A stretch of 53,952 nt of DNA. Origin: Myxococcales bacterium. GTDB taxonomy: Bacteria; Myxococcota_A; Polyangia; Polyangiales; Houyiibacteriaceae. The DNA lies in contig JAHELW010000004.1 of assembly GCA_024643985.1 (NCBI GenBank), positions 1 to 53,952 of the forward strand, in the 5' to 3' direction. Made by a program: the position numbers and the translations under genes. Positions 32,446-40,337 of the stretch are shown in pieces. Under the pieces are notes generated by a model. That model was given only the letters and a program-made list of their open reading frames with translations, searched no databases and was not told the DNA's origin. How positions within the stretch are numbered: the first letter of the stretch is position 1; each line of letters starts with the position of its first letter.

Positions 32446-34940
32446 CAGTCGTTCTGCTCTTGGGCGCGGGGGCGATCTCGATCTCGATCTCGATCTCGAT
32501 CTCGATCTCGATCCCGATCCCGATCCCGGTCCCGGTCCCGGTCCCGGTCCCGATCCCGATCCCGGTCCCGGTCCCGGTCCTGGTCCCGATCCCGGGCGCG
32601 GGGCTGATCTCGGTCTCGGTCGCGATCTCGGTCGCGGTCACGGCCGCCGCGGTCTCGGTCTCGGTCTCGGTCTCGGTCGCGGTCGCGGTCGCGGCCGCGA
32701 TCTCGGTCTCGGTCTCGGTCGCCGGCGCGGGCGCGGCCTCGATCTCGATCCCGGCCGCCGCGGCCTCGATCCCGGTCGCGGCCTCCACGTCCTCGACCTC
32801 CGTCTCGGCCTCCACGTCCGCCCTCGCGCCGTTCCTTGCGCTCCGGCTCGACGTAGCCTTCGGGCTTCTCGAGGAGCTGTTTGCGCGAAAGCCGGATGCG
32901 GCCGTCGCGGTCGATGTCGCTGATCATCACCTCGACCTCGTCGCCGAGATCCATCACGTCAGCGACTTTCTCGACGAAGCCCCAGTCCATGTCGGTGATG
33001 TGAAGCAAGCCGTCCTTGCCTGGCGCGATTTCGAGGAAGGCCCCGTAGTTTTCGACGCGGCGAACGATGCCCTTGTACTTGCTTCCGATTTCCGGCTCGA
33101 CCGTGAGGCTTTCGATGATCTCGATCGCCTTCTTGAGCGCCTCGCCGTCGGGCGACGCAATGCTCACCGTGCCGTCGTCGGCGATGTCGATCGTCGCGCC
33201 GGTCTGCTCGGTGATCGCCTTGATCATCTTGCCGCCGGGGCCGATGACGACCCGAATCTGATCGGGCTTGACCTTGAGCGTTTCGATTCGCGGTGCGTAC
33301 TTCGAGAGCTCCGGGCGAGCCGTCGGCATGACCTCGTTCATCTTGCCGAGAATGTGGAGCCGGCCCTCACGCGCCTGCTCGAGCGCCTCGCTCATGATCT
33401 CTTGCTTCAAGCCTTCGATCTTGATGTCCATCTGAATGGCGGTGATGCCTTTGTCGGTGCCGCAGACTTTGAAGTCCATGTCGCCGAGATGGTCCTCGTC
33501 GCCGAGAATGTCGGTTAGGACGGCGTACTTCTCGCCCTCCATGATCAAGCCCATCGCGACGCCGGCGACCGGCGCTCTGATCGGCACGCCCGCGTCCATC
33601 ATCGCGAGGCTTCCGCCGCAAACGGTCGCCATCGAGGACGAGCCGTTCGACTCGGTGATTTCCGACACGATGCGCATCGTGTAGGGGAAGTCTTCGTGCG
33701 GGGGCAGCACCTTGGTCAGCGCCCGCTCGGCGAGATTTCCGTGACCGACCTCACGTCGGCCCGGTCCGCGAAGAAACTTCGTTTCACCGACCGAGTAGGG
33801 CGGGAAGTTGTAGTGAAGGATGAACGGCTTGTAGTACTCCTCGGTGAGACCGTCGATCTTCTGCTCGTCTTGACGCGTACCGAGCGTCGTCGTGACGATG
33901 CCCTGCGTTTCGCCGCGCGTGAAGAGCGACGAGCCGTGGACGCGCGGAAGGAGGCTCACCTCGATTGCAATCGGGCGCACGGTCGCGTAGTCGCGGCCGT
34001 CCACGCGGCGCTTTTCGTCGAGCACCTGCGCGCGCATCGTGTTGTAGCGAAGATCTTCGTAGGCGGCCTTGATGTCGCTTTCCTGCTCCGGGAACTGCTC
34101 GGCGAGCTCAGCCACGACTTCCTTCTTGATCTCACTGAAGCGATCGTAGCGCGAGTGCTTTTCGCCGATGTTGCACGCCTCGATGACCTTCGAAAGGCCG
34201 ACCTCTTTGACGCGAGCGTCGATCTTCTCGTCGCGCGCAGGCGGCGCGAAAGCCCACTTCTCTTTACCAACGGCCTCGCGGATCTTCTCGATCAGCTCGA
34301 GGACCCCCTGTACCGACTTGTGGCCAAACTGGATTGCCTCGACCATGTCGGCCTCGGTCATCTCCTCGGCTTCGCCCTCCACCATCACGATGGCGTCTTT
34401 CGAGGCCGCGATCAGGAGCTCGCAGTCGCTCTTCTCCTGCTCTTCGTAGGTCGGGTTGGCGACGAGCTGCCCGTCGATGCGCGCCACACGCACACCGGCG
34501 ATCGGCCCAGCCCAGGGAAGTGGGCTGATGTGAATGGCCGCCGAGGCGCCGATCATGGCGAGCACGTCGGAGGGATTGATCGCGTCGGCGCTCATCACCG
34601 TGGCGATCACCTGCGTCTCGGCCATGTAGCCGTCCGGGAAAAGCGGGCGGCAAGGCCGGTCGATCAAGCGCGAGGTGAGCACCTCGTTGTCCCGGAGCTT
34701 GCCTTCTCGCTTGAAAAAGCCACCGGGGATCTTGCCGGCCGCGTACGTCTTTTCGACGTAGTCGACGGTCAAGGGGAAGAACGGTTGGCCCGGTCTCGCC
34801 TCCTTGGCGCCGCACACGGTGACCAGGACCATCGTTTCGCCACAGCTGACGAATACCGAACCGGCTGCCTGCTTGGCAATCCGGCCCGTTTCGATGGTGA
34901 TCTCCTTGTCACCAACTTTGACGGATTCTCGAATTATCAT
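32445..34940 (-). CDS. pnp: polynucleotide phosphorylase with an Arg-Asp repeat tail
   Basis: Phosphorolytic 3'-5' exoribonuclease of the RNA degradosome. The 831-residue protein has the first RNase PH domain (about 1-225, including [11 protein letters not shown]), the helical linker, the second RNase PH domain (about 325-555, with [20 protein letters not shown]), KH (about 560-620, [12 protein letters not shown]) and S1 (about 625-695) domains. About 125 extra residues follow, made almost only of Arg-Asp dipeptides with some Gly, Ala, Pro and Gln. Ordinary PNPases end near 700. The tail is disordered and may bind RNA or phase-separate (inference). The gene follows rpsO, the usual neighbour. 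Confidence 0.95.
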   Translation of the reverse strand: MIIRESVKVGDKEITIETGRIAKQAAGSVFVSCGETMVLVTVCGAKEARPGQPFFPLTVDYVEKTYAAGKIPGGFFKREGKLRDNEVLTSRLIDRPCRPLFPDGYMAETQVIATVMSADAINPSDVLAMIGASAAIHISPLPWAGPIAGVRVARIDGQLVANPTYEEQEKSDCELLIAASKDAIVMVEGEAEEMTEADMVEAIQFGHKSVQGVLELIEKIREAVGKEKWAFAPPARDEKIDARVKEVGLSKVIEACNIGEKHSRYDRFSEIKKEVVAELAEQFPEQESDIKAAYEDLRYNTMRAQVLDEKRRVDGRDYATVRPIAIEVSLLPRVHGSSLFTRGETQGIVTTTLGTRQDEQKIDGLTEEYYKPFILHYNFPPYSVGETKFLRGPGRREVGHGNLAERALTKVLPPHEDFPYTMRIVSEITESNGSSSMATVCGGSLAMMDAGVPIRAPVAGVAMGLIMEGEKYAVLTDILGDEDHLGDMDFKVCGTDKGITAIQMDIKIEGLKQEIMSEALEQAREGRLHILGKMNEVMPTARPELSKYAPRIETLKVKPDQIRVVIGPGGKMIKAITEQTGATIDIADDGTVSIASPDGEALKKAIEIIESLTVEPEIGSKYKGIVRRVENYGAFLEIAPGKDGLLHITDMDWGFVEKVADVMDLGDEVEVMISDIDRDGRIRLSRKQLLEKPEGYVEPERKERREGGRGGRDGGRGRGGRDRDRGRGGRDRDRGRARAGDRDRDRDRGRDRDRDRDRDRDRDRGGRDRDRDRDRDRDQPRARDRDQDRDRDRDRDRDRDRDRDRDRDRDRDRDRDRDRDRDRPRAQEQND
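32473..32740. repeat. degenerate hexamer array encoding the PNPase RD tail
   Basis: Plus-strand CGATCT units, then CGATCC/CGGTCC units (32473-32598), and a second block of CGGTCT/CGGTCG/CGATCT units (about 32609-32737). The array is in phase with pnp and encodes (Arg-Asp)n. Runs of identical units indicate recent slippage; codon changes between blocks suggest ageing. Confidence 0.9.
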
Positions 34941-35121
34941 TGCTCTCTAACTGCTTTCCGCGCGGTTCGACCGCGCCTGCGGTCCGCGTTCACGTCGAGA
35001 GCGGTCTCGGTCCCCGATTCCAGGATTCGAGGCGGTCCTCAAATCATCGAAGCGAAGAGCGAACGCCGGACTCGACGTCACGTACACCAAGTTGTACCGG
35101 GACAACGCCCCGGGGCCCAGC
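34941..35121. other. rpsO-pnp intergenic stretch
   Basis: About 180 bases between the rpsO stop and the pnp start. In other bacteria this interval holds pnp control hairpins cleaved by RNase III; I see no clear long stem here and no gene. Confidence 0.4.
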
Positions 35122-35391
35122 TTACTTCCGAATGCCGAGCTCTGAAATGATCTTGCGGTATCGCTCCACGTCCTGCGAGCGGACGTAGTCGAGGAGCCGG
35201 CGTCGCTGGCTGACCAGCTTCAGCAGGCCTCGGCGGGAGTGATGGTCCTTTTTGTGGGTCTTGAAGTGCTCGGTCAGATAGCCGATCCGCTCACTCAAGA
35301 TCGCGATTTGAACCTCGGGGGATCCCGTGTCCTTCTCGTGGGTGCGGAATTGACCGATCAGCTCGGACTTTCTATCGGCGGTCAGTGCCAT
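35122..35391 (-). CDS. rpsO: 30S ribosomal protein S15
   Basis: An 89-residue S15 with the diagnostic segments [47 protein letters not shown], and RRRLLDYVR. It binds 16S rRNA helix 22 in the small subunit. ATG 35391 matches the standard S15 start; an open frame 58 codons longer reflects the GC-rich leader. Upstream are a palindrome and a GC hairpin in the leader that may serve autoregulation. It is followed by pnp, as in many bacteria. Confidence 0.97.
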   Translation of the reverse strand: MALTADRKSELIGQFRTHEKDTGSPEVQIAILSERIGYLTEHFKTHKKDHHSRRGLLKLVSQRRRLLDYVRSQDVERYRKIISELGIRK

Positions 35392-35415
35392 GCTTTCTCG
35401 CGCTAAATCTCTGAA

Positions 35416-35462
35416 AAATACGTATTTCTGTCGTTGAAGGGGCCGGAATATGCGCCGGCCCC
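35416..35462 (-). promoter_or_regulatory. rpsO leader hairpin and palindrome
   Basis: GGGGCCGG (35439-35446) pairs with CCGGCCCC (35455-35462) around an 8-base loop. Closer to the start, AAATACGTATTT (35416-35427) is a perfect AT-rich palindrome. Both lie within 71 bases of the rpsO ATG and could form an S15 autoregulatory leader, or the palindrome could belong to the promoter. Confidence 0.45.
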
Positions 35463-35630
35463 TCGAAGCCGTCAAGCAGGCAGTGAAGCCGGCGAACTCG
35501 GGCCGCGGGCCCAGGGCCCGTGACACCCCGCTTCCGACTGCCCGCCTCGCTGAATGCTTGAACATCCCACCAGTATTCTGATACCCCGTTCGCGGACACC
35601 GTTGTTCGGGACGGTGCAGGAGGCTGGGCG

Positions 35631-36038
35631 ATGAAGAAGAGGCAAATGATTTATGCGATCGCGTTTGGCGCGATGCTGGCGGTGACGGGCTGTGGCGACG
35701 ACGGTGGCGACGGCGGTGGCGGCTCGGGGGGCTCGGGCGCCAGCGCAGGCTCCGGAGGTTCGTCGGGCTCTGGCGGCTCGTCGGGGTCAGGGGGCGCGTC
35801 GAGCAGCACCTGCGAGGCGATTTGCAGCAGCACCTGCGTCCTCCAGGGTGTCGATCCCGAGGGCAATCAGTGCCTGACGCAGTGCCAGGTGGGCGTCCCG
35901 CAGTTCGATGACAACTGCGGCTCGCAGGCCGACGCTTACCTGCGCTGCATCGAAGGCGTGAACTGCGAACCCGAGGCGAACGAGTGTGATTCCGAGGCGG
36001 TCGCTTGGGGCACCTGCATCGCAGGCGCCTTTCAGTAG
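35631..36038 (+). CDS. Cys-rich lipoprotein with Gly/Ser linker
   Basis: A 135-residue lipoprotein of unknown function. The signal ends in an AVTGC lipobox (Cys near 21). A Gly/Ser/Ala linker of about 40 residues follows (repeated GGSSGSGG), then a compact domain with ten cysteines (CEAICSSTC ... CLTQC ... NCGS ... RCIEGVNC ... ECDS ... TCIAG), presumably in disulphides. Such linker-plus-cysteine lipoproteins are frequent in Myxococcota. AGGAGG precedes ATG 35631. It is divergent from rpsO over 239 bases and convergent with the F420-type gene. Surface display is likely but unproved. Confidence 0.8.
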   Translation: MKKRQMIYAIAFGAMLAVTGCGDDGGDGGGGSGGSGASAGSGGSSGSGGSSGSGGASSSTCEAICSSTCVLQGVDPEGNQCLTQCQVGVPQFDDNCGSQADAYLRCIEGVNCEPEANECDSEAVAWGTCIAGAFQ

Positions 36039-36050
36039 CCGGTCGCGCGG

Positions 36051-36911
36051 TCAGAGCTTGGCCCGGGAGGCGATCAGGTCGATCGCCTTCTTCGGGTCTG
36101 GCTCTCCCGTTGCGCCAAGCAGCACGACGACACGACTCAGCCCGAGCTCCTCGAATTCGCGGAGCGCGTTCGGTCGGGCCTTAATCCGCCAGCTCGTGGT
36201 GATGTCGAGCGAGTCGAACGGGCGCCCCGCCTCGTCGGCGAGCCGCCGAAGCGCGGTGAGCTTTTTCTCGAGCAGTTCCTGAGAGTCGCTCGGTGCGTAC
36301 CAGCCGTCGGCGACATCGACGACGCGCTTCAGCGTCCTCGTGCTGGTGCCCCCGATCAGGATCGGGGGATGAGGCTTCTGCACCGGGGTGGGGTGACTCT
36401 TGAAGCCGTGCCACGAGAGGAACTCGCCGTCGTGCTCCACGACGTCGCCCGTCCACACCTTCTTGACCGCGTCGAGGTAGTCGTCGAACCGCGCGCCGCG
36501 CCTTGCGAACGGCGTGCCCATCGCCTCGTACTCTTCGGCGAGCCATCCGATGCCGAGCCCGAGGGTCAGCCGGCCTCCGCTGAGGACGTCGAGCGATGCG
36601 GCCTGCTTGGCAAACAGCAGGGGGTTGGTTTGGGCAAAGATGTTGACGCCGGTCCCCAGCCGAATCGTGTTCGTCGCCGCGGCCACGTGTGAAAGCGCGA
36701 TGAGCGGATCGATGAACCAAGCCTCGGGCGCGATCGGCATCTTGCCAGAACGCGCATAGGGATACTTCGACTCGTATTCGAGCGGCACCACGACGTGCTC
36801 GAAGGTCCACACCGACTCGATCCCGGCCGCCTCCGCGTGCTGCGCAATCTCGATCATCCGCTCGGCCGTCTCCGGCCCACCCACGTTAATGGGAACGATC
36901 CCAATCTTCAT
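36051..36911 (-). CDS. LLM-class F420-dependent oxidoreductase
   Basis: A 286-residue TIM-barrel luciferase-like monooxygenase-fold protein. The beginning [26 protein letters not shown], the segment [26 protein letters not shown] and the block [28 protein letters not shown] match the F420-dependent class. It should transfer hydride to or from an unknown substrate using F420. ATG 36911 is used rather than an in-frame start six codons upstream. No F420 biosynthesis gene is in the window. It lies beside the fold-back element, whose left end starts 17 bases upstream of the gene. Confidence 0.88.
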   Translation of the reverse strand: MKIGIVPINVGGPETAERMIEIAQHAEAAGIESVWTFEHVVVPLEYESKYPYARSGKMPIAPEAWFIDPLIALSHVAAATNTIRLGTGVNIFAQTNPLLFAKQAASLDVLSGGRLTLGLGIGWLAEEYEAMGTPFARRGARFDDYLDAVKKVWTGDVVEHDGEFLSWHGFKSHPTPVQKPHPPILIGGTSTRTLKRVVDVADGWYAPSDSQELLEKKLTALRRLADEAGRPFDSLDITTSWRIKARPNALREFEELGLSRVVVLLGATGEPDPKKAIDLIASRAKL

Positions 36912-36927
36912 AAGACCCGGTAATACC

Positions 36928-37471
36928 ACGGGGACATTCTCCCCCCTCTAGACCCCCCTGATTCCAACCACTTACGACCCACACCGCGAAAACCCGGGAT
37001 GCGGTGCTGGGTGGTTGCCGGATTGGGGGCGTGGTTTGGTTTAGTTATATCCGACCCACCCACCCCCACCCGTAATCCTCCCTCCGCGCCTGCGCTGCGC
37101 TCCGGCTTGGCGGCGCATGCGCGCCGGGCTTCGCCGTTCCGGCTCGCGCTTCCGCCTGCATCACGCCCGCCTGAGTAGGGGCAAAACGGTCTGCCTAGGG
37201 GCTCGGAAAAAACGCGACGTGGGTCGGAGCGGACGTGCCAAGTGCCAATCGCCACAACAGCAACCACCGGCGATTGGCGCGCAGCCCGAGGGAGGGCGTG
37301 CGTGGCCTACACCTCCAGTCTTACGGGCCACCTTTGCAGGCCCTCCCGCTCCGCGGAGCGCCCGCGTCGTGTTTTTTCCGAGCCCCGTATGCAGGGCGAA
37401 TTCGGGTTTTCGCGGTGTGGGTCGTAAGTGGTTGGAATCAGCGGGGTCTAGAGGGGGGAGAATGTCCCCGT
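36928..37471. repeat. fold-back element with 69-bp inverted ends
   Basis: The left end (36928-36996) and right end (37403-37471) are inverted copies identical at 68 of 69 positions; the only mismatch is within GACCCC-x-CTGATT. Inside are further nested inverted repeats: 37198-37219 with 37365-37386 (21 of 22), GCCAATCGCC with GGCGATTGGC (37244, 37269), GGAGGGC with GCCCTCC (37291, 37340), GTGGCC with GGCCAC (37302, 37326), and the palindromes at 37111-37126 and 37347-37360. There is no coding capacity for a transposase and no clear target-site duplication. It may be a MITE-like non-autonomous element or a structured-RNA locus. Confidence 0.85.
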
Positions 37472-37472
37472 T

Positions 37473-37502
37473 AAACAGAGAAGCCGACTCTTTCGAGCCG
37501 GC
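37473..37502 (-). terminator. intrinsic terminator of the 6S RNA candidate
   Basis: On the minus strand GCCGGCTC-GAAA-GAGTCGGC (37502-37483) makes an 8-bp stem with one G-U pair and a GNRA tetraloop, followed by a T-rich run TTCTCTGTTT. This fits a Rho-independent terminator just downstream of the RNA. Confidence 0.7.
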
Positions 37503-37510
37503 CCCCCAAG

Positions 37511-37706
37511 CAGTCCTGACCATCGTTGCCGTGGGATATCAGTTGAGTCGAACCCCTACTTTTTCTAGTAGGTGGGAACCGATGCCGTCCGCTTCAGGCC
37601 CCCCGATGACGCTAGCCGGGTCCGCACACCACGTCCGTTGTTGGCTCCCAATTCGACCTAGTCAGGGATTCTCACTCCTTCCTCACCTGCAGCGACAGAG
37701 GGACTG
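37511..37706 (-). ncRNA. ssrS: candidate 6S RNA
   Basis: A transcript of about 196 bases on the minus strand folds like 6S RNA, the RNA polymerase-sigma70 inhibitor. A closing stem joins the ends (CAGTCC with GGACTG; GTCGCTGC with GCAACGAT, 7 of 8). An inner stem TGGGAGCC/GGTTCCCA (37643-37650 with 37573-37580) flanks a large bubble, whose 3' side holds the typical small hairpin CCTACT-AGAAAA-AGTAGG (37555-37572) followed by GGTTCGA and ACGGCAAC, resembling the conserved CCACCT...AGGGTTCA...CGGC order of known 6S RNAs. A promoter and terminator bracket it precisely. Identification is by eye; a covariance search would decide. Confidence 0.7.
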
Positions 37707-37712
37707 ACATCC

Positions 37713-37741
37713 AAGGTAAAGCCCGGGTCACGGGCGGTCAA
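37713..37741 (-). promoter_or_regulatory. promoter of the 6S RNA candidate
   Basis: Read on the minus strand: TTGACC (37741-37736), a 17-base spacer, TACCTT (37718-37713), then seven bases to a start at about 37706, exactly where the closing stem begins. It lies between the stop of the MXAN_5187-like gene and the RNA. Confidence 0.65.
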
Positions 37742-37742
37742 C

Positions 37743-39551
37743 TCATGGCTTTACGGGGCTCGCTTTGAGCGCTGCACGCCCTTCCTTGACGTACACGGTG
37801 AAGCGAACCTCCTCCGCATTGTGTCGTTTCATGACTTGGTCGCGCGCGGCATGAAGCTTGCGTACGAATTTGTCGAACGTGAGCCCGCTCACCGACGCTC
37901 CACACTCTCTCTGCATCGCGACGAACTGTTCGAAGACCTTGCGGAAGTGGTCTTCCTCGCCGTCCGCCGCGGGTGCCGACGCATCGAGAAGGGACTGTGG
38001 CACGTGCTTCACCTGCGTGCTCTCCTCTGGCTCGTCGAATCCGTCGTAGTCCTCGAGCGACGCGTTCGGCCGAGTTGGCGGGTCGTCCGGCGCTGGAGTC
38101 ATGCCTTCCTCACCGTGTCGCACCGTCGCGGCCGCCGGCTGGCGCTTGGACGGAGACCGGCTCGGCCAAGACGAGACGCGCTTGGTTCGCGAGGTGACTG
38201 GCTGCTCCGGCTGCACGGTCGGCGTGTCTACGGGTGTCGCCGTCGTTGATCCTGGCCCCTCTGGCGAATCGCCCTCGATCGGCGCCATGTGGTTCTTCGG
38301 CTTCTTCGGCTTCTTCGGCGCTTCGGCAACGGCCGTGCGCTTCGCAGTGGGGGCCTCCGCGGCGGGATAGCCGAAGTAGCCCGTGTCGGCGGTTTCGCGC
38401 GTGGAGTTGAGGATGTGGTCGAGGTCTACCGACGAGCGCTGCTCGGCATCCTCTTGGTAGCCGACGCCGGTGCGAAGTGCCTCGTTCACGTGTTCGGCGA
38501 TCTTTCGGTAGTGCCGGCGAAGCGCCCCCTCCGGCAGGCTCGTGAGCTCTTTGCGGGAAAGCGCCGCGGCGCTCCGACGAAGGATTTTCACGCCTCTGTC
38601 GTGCTCGAGATACAGAAGCCCCAGGCCGAGAAGCAGCAGCAAGAGCGGCACACCGATCACCACTAGCCACGGCAGGGATGCGACATCTTCCTTGAAGGTG
38701 TTCGCGAAAAGTCCGCCGAGCCCCACGCTGCTACCCTTGCGACCGATCAGATATCCGACCTTCGAATGCGCCGCGCCGCCGCGAATCGGCGCTGCAACGG
38801 CTCGAGTGCGCTCACCCACCTCGATCGAGTCGGCGTCGGTGGCCATTTCGTCGACGACGCGCGGTAGGATGCTCTTGAGCTCCGTGCTGGTCGGAGCGGT
38901 GGCCCCGCCGGAATGCGCCGCGATCAGCCGGTCTCGATGGAAGAACACGATCGAGGCATTCGGCAGCTTCGCGCCCAGACGTCTCGCGAGGTCGTCTCCG
39001 ATCTTCATGCCGTGAACGATAACTCCGACGTACCGGCCGCCGTCGAACACTGGGCGCGCCGCCATGCGATAGACCTCGCCGTTGTAGACCCAGACGTCGT
39101 CGCGCATGAAGCCCCGAAGCGCATCTCGCACGAGCGGCATTCGGCTCAGCTCCTCCGATCCGGTCGCGTCCCGGTCGAGTGTCGCTACGACCTCGCCTTC
39201 GTTATCGACGGCGAATATCAGGTCTCCCCGACCTTCCTCGAGCTTCGCGTTCAGGGCGTCGAGCTTGATGCTCAATCGACGCCTCGCGTTGGCCCCGGGC
39301 GTTCCCGTTCGGCCGCTCGAGCTTCGCAGCGTTTGCCGAACCTCGGATTCGACGGCGATCGACGCCAATGCGTCGAGGCGCAGGCGTGCATCGAGGCGCA
39401 TCCAGAGCTCTGCTTCGACGCGGTCGCGACGGAGCTGTTCTTCGAGCTGGAACTCTGCCTCGCGGCTTGCAGCGGACTTGTTCAGGAACGCTCCCGCCAG
39501 AGCAGCGCCGACGGCCAGAGCAAGAACTGAATACCAAAGGCGAGACAGCAT
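37743..39551 (-). CDS. MXAN_5187 family sensor-like membrane protein
   Basis: A 602-residue protein. An N-terminal membrane helix (about 5-25) and a second at about 300-325 bracket an extracytoplasmic Cache-like sensor with DNEGEVVATLDRD and VWVYNGEVYRMAARPVFDGGRYVGVIVHG. A HAMP-like segment and a long Pro/Lys/Thr-rich disordered stretch follow. The last 70 residues (FRKVFEQFVAMQRECG ... VYVKEGRAALKASPV) match the C-terminal domain named after Myxococcus xanthus MXAN_5187. No kinase or cyclase domain is present. It lies 3 bases after a cupredoxin-like exported protein, its likely partner. Confidence 0.85.
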   Translation of the reverse strand: MLSRLWYSVLALAVGAALAGAFLNKSAASREAEFQLEEQLRRDRVEAELWMRLDARLRLDALASIAVESEVRQTLRSSSGRTGTPGANARRRLSIKLDALNAKLEEGRGDLIFAVDNEGEVVATLDRDATGSEELSRMPLVRDALRGFMRDDVWVYNGEVYRMAARPVFDGGRYVGVIVHGMKIGDDLARRLGAKLPNASIVFFHRDRLIAAHSGGATAPTSTELKSILPRVVDEMATDADSIEVGERTRAVAAPIRGGAAHSKVGYLIGRKGSSVGLGGLFANTFKEDVASLPWLVVIGVPLLLLLLGLGLLYLEHDRGVKILRRSAAALSRKELTSLPEGALRRHYRKIAEHVNEALRTGVGYQEDAEQRSSVDLDHILNSTRETADTGYFGYPAAEAPTAKRTAVAEAPKKPKKPKNHMAPIEGDSPEGPGSTTATPVDTPTVQPEQPVTSRTKRVSSWPSRSPSKRQPAAATVRHGEEGMTPAPDDPPTRPNASLEDYDGFDEPEESTQVKHVPQSLLDASAPAADGEEDHFRKVFEQFVAMQRECGASVSGLTFDKFVRKLHAARDQVMKRHNAEEVRFTVYVKEGRAALKASPVKP

Positions 39552-39554
39552 CGG

Positions 39555-40244
39555 CTACTTCCTCCGACTCTTGCTCAAGCTGAGCGGATCGACCTGTAGG
39601 CTCTTGCCGGGGGCCACCGTGACCCTGCGCACCGCTACCTGTTCCCCGCCTCGAAGAATTCGGAGCGAATAGGGGCCGGGCGGAACATCGTCGAAACGAA
39701 ACCTTCCGGCTGTAGTGACGCTGGCGCATGCGACGAGCTCACGAAGCGAGTGTAGGTGACCGTCGACGTGCCCGTAGAGCCGGTCACTCAGCTTCCACGG
39801 ACCCCCCGCGGGCACCGAGAAGACGCGCGCTTTACCGGGACCCGCTTCGAGCGGCGTGAAGCCCGGCAAGCCTTCTACCGCGAGCTCGTGCGTGAACCCG
39901 TCGCGGTTTTCGACCTTGAGCTTCGTCCCGGTGCGTGCTGCAAGGGTCGAAGGGTCGAGTGCACCTCCCCGAAAACGAAACGTGCATCCGATGGGCGGCC
40001 CCGTGAACTTGCCCGTTAGAACCGCAAGCACGTCGTCGTGATCCGCCTTGAGTCGTTGTTCGGGAAGCGCTCCGTTCCAAACCCGCCAATAGTGGTCTTT
40101 CCGATCGGCCTCCGAAGGCGCGTCCGTGCTAGGGCTGGCCTTGATCGATCCCTCGATCGACTCGGCCCTCACTCCCCCGATTGCCACGAGCACTGCGACC
40201 ACACACCCGGCTCCTACCGTGATCCAATTCCTCAGTGTTCCCAT
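39555..40244 (-). CDS. exported cupredoxin-like/carboxypeptidase-regulatory-domain protein
   Basis: A 229-residue exported protein. A signal peptide (helix VGAGCVVAVLVAIGGVRA) precedes a cupredoxin-like beta domain (about 80-165) with TFRFRGGALDPSTLAARTG and NRDGFTHEL, which includes histidines, and HVDGHLHSL further on. The C-terminal 60 residues (GRFRFDDVPPGPYSLRILRGG) look like a carboxypeptidase regulatory beta sandwich. Copper binding is possible but the full ligand set is not certain. An AT-rich promoter region lies upstream. It is 3 bases from the MXAN_5187-like gene, so they form a two-gene operon. Confidence 0.78.
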   Translation of the reverse strand: MGTLRNWITVGAGCVVAVLVAIGGVRAESIEGSIKASPSTDAPSEADRKDHYWRVWNGALPEQRLKADHDDVLAVLTGKFTGPPIGCTFRFRGGALDPSTLAARTGTKLKVENRDGFTHELAVEGLPGFTPLEAGPGKARVFSVPAGGPWKLSDRLYGHVDGHLHSLRELVACASVTTAGRFRFDDVPPGPYSLRILRGGEQVAVRRVTVAPGKSLQVDPLSLSKSRRK

Positions 40245-40259
40245 TGGTATTTATGTATT

Positions 40260-40289
40260 ATTACAGCTCCATTGAGAGAAAGGGTACAA
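40260..40289 (-). promoter_or_regulatory. promoter of the cupredoxin-like operon
   Basis: On the minus strand TTGTAC (40289-40284), an 18-base spacer and TGTAAT (40265-40260) fall within an AT-rich island just before the ATG at 40244. Confidence 0.45.
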
Positions 40290-40337
40290 AATTCCCGATT
40301 CCTGCCGATCTAGTCCAGATGGGCGGCGGCACGCGGG

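Noticed and set aside
32473-32598. Possible CRISPR or minisatellite array
   Set aside because: Units are 6 bases without spacers and stay in phase with the pnp reading frame, so it is a coding microsatellite.
32460-33518. Plus-strand frame rich in Ile-Ser and Val-Pro repeats over the pnp tail
   Set aside because: It is the complement of the hexamer array that encodes the pnp RD tail; beyond the repeat it shows no family and lies antisense to conserved KH, S1 and RNase PH domains.
36928-37471. Complete insertion sequence
   Set aside because: Inverted ends are clear but the 406-base interior has no transposase reading frame, so at most it is non-autonomous.
37511-37706. tmRNA or RNase P RNA as identity of the non-coding RNA
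   Set aside because: The GGTTCGACTC stretch is not flanked by a T-stem and no tag reading frame or RNase P core sequence is visible; the closing stem and bubble fit 6S RNA better.
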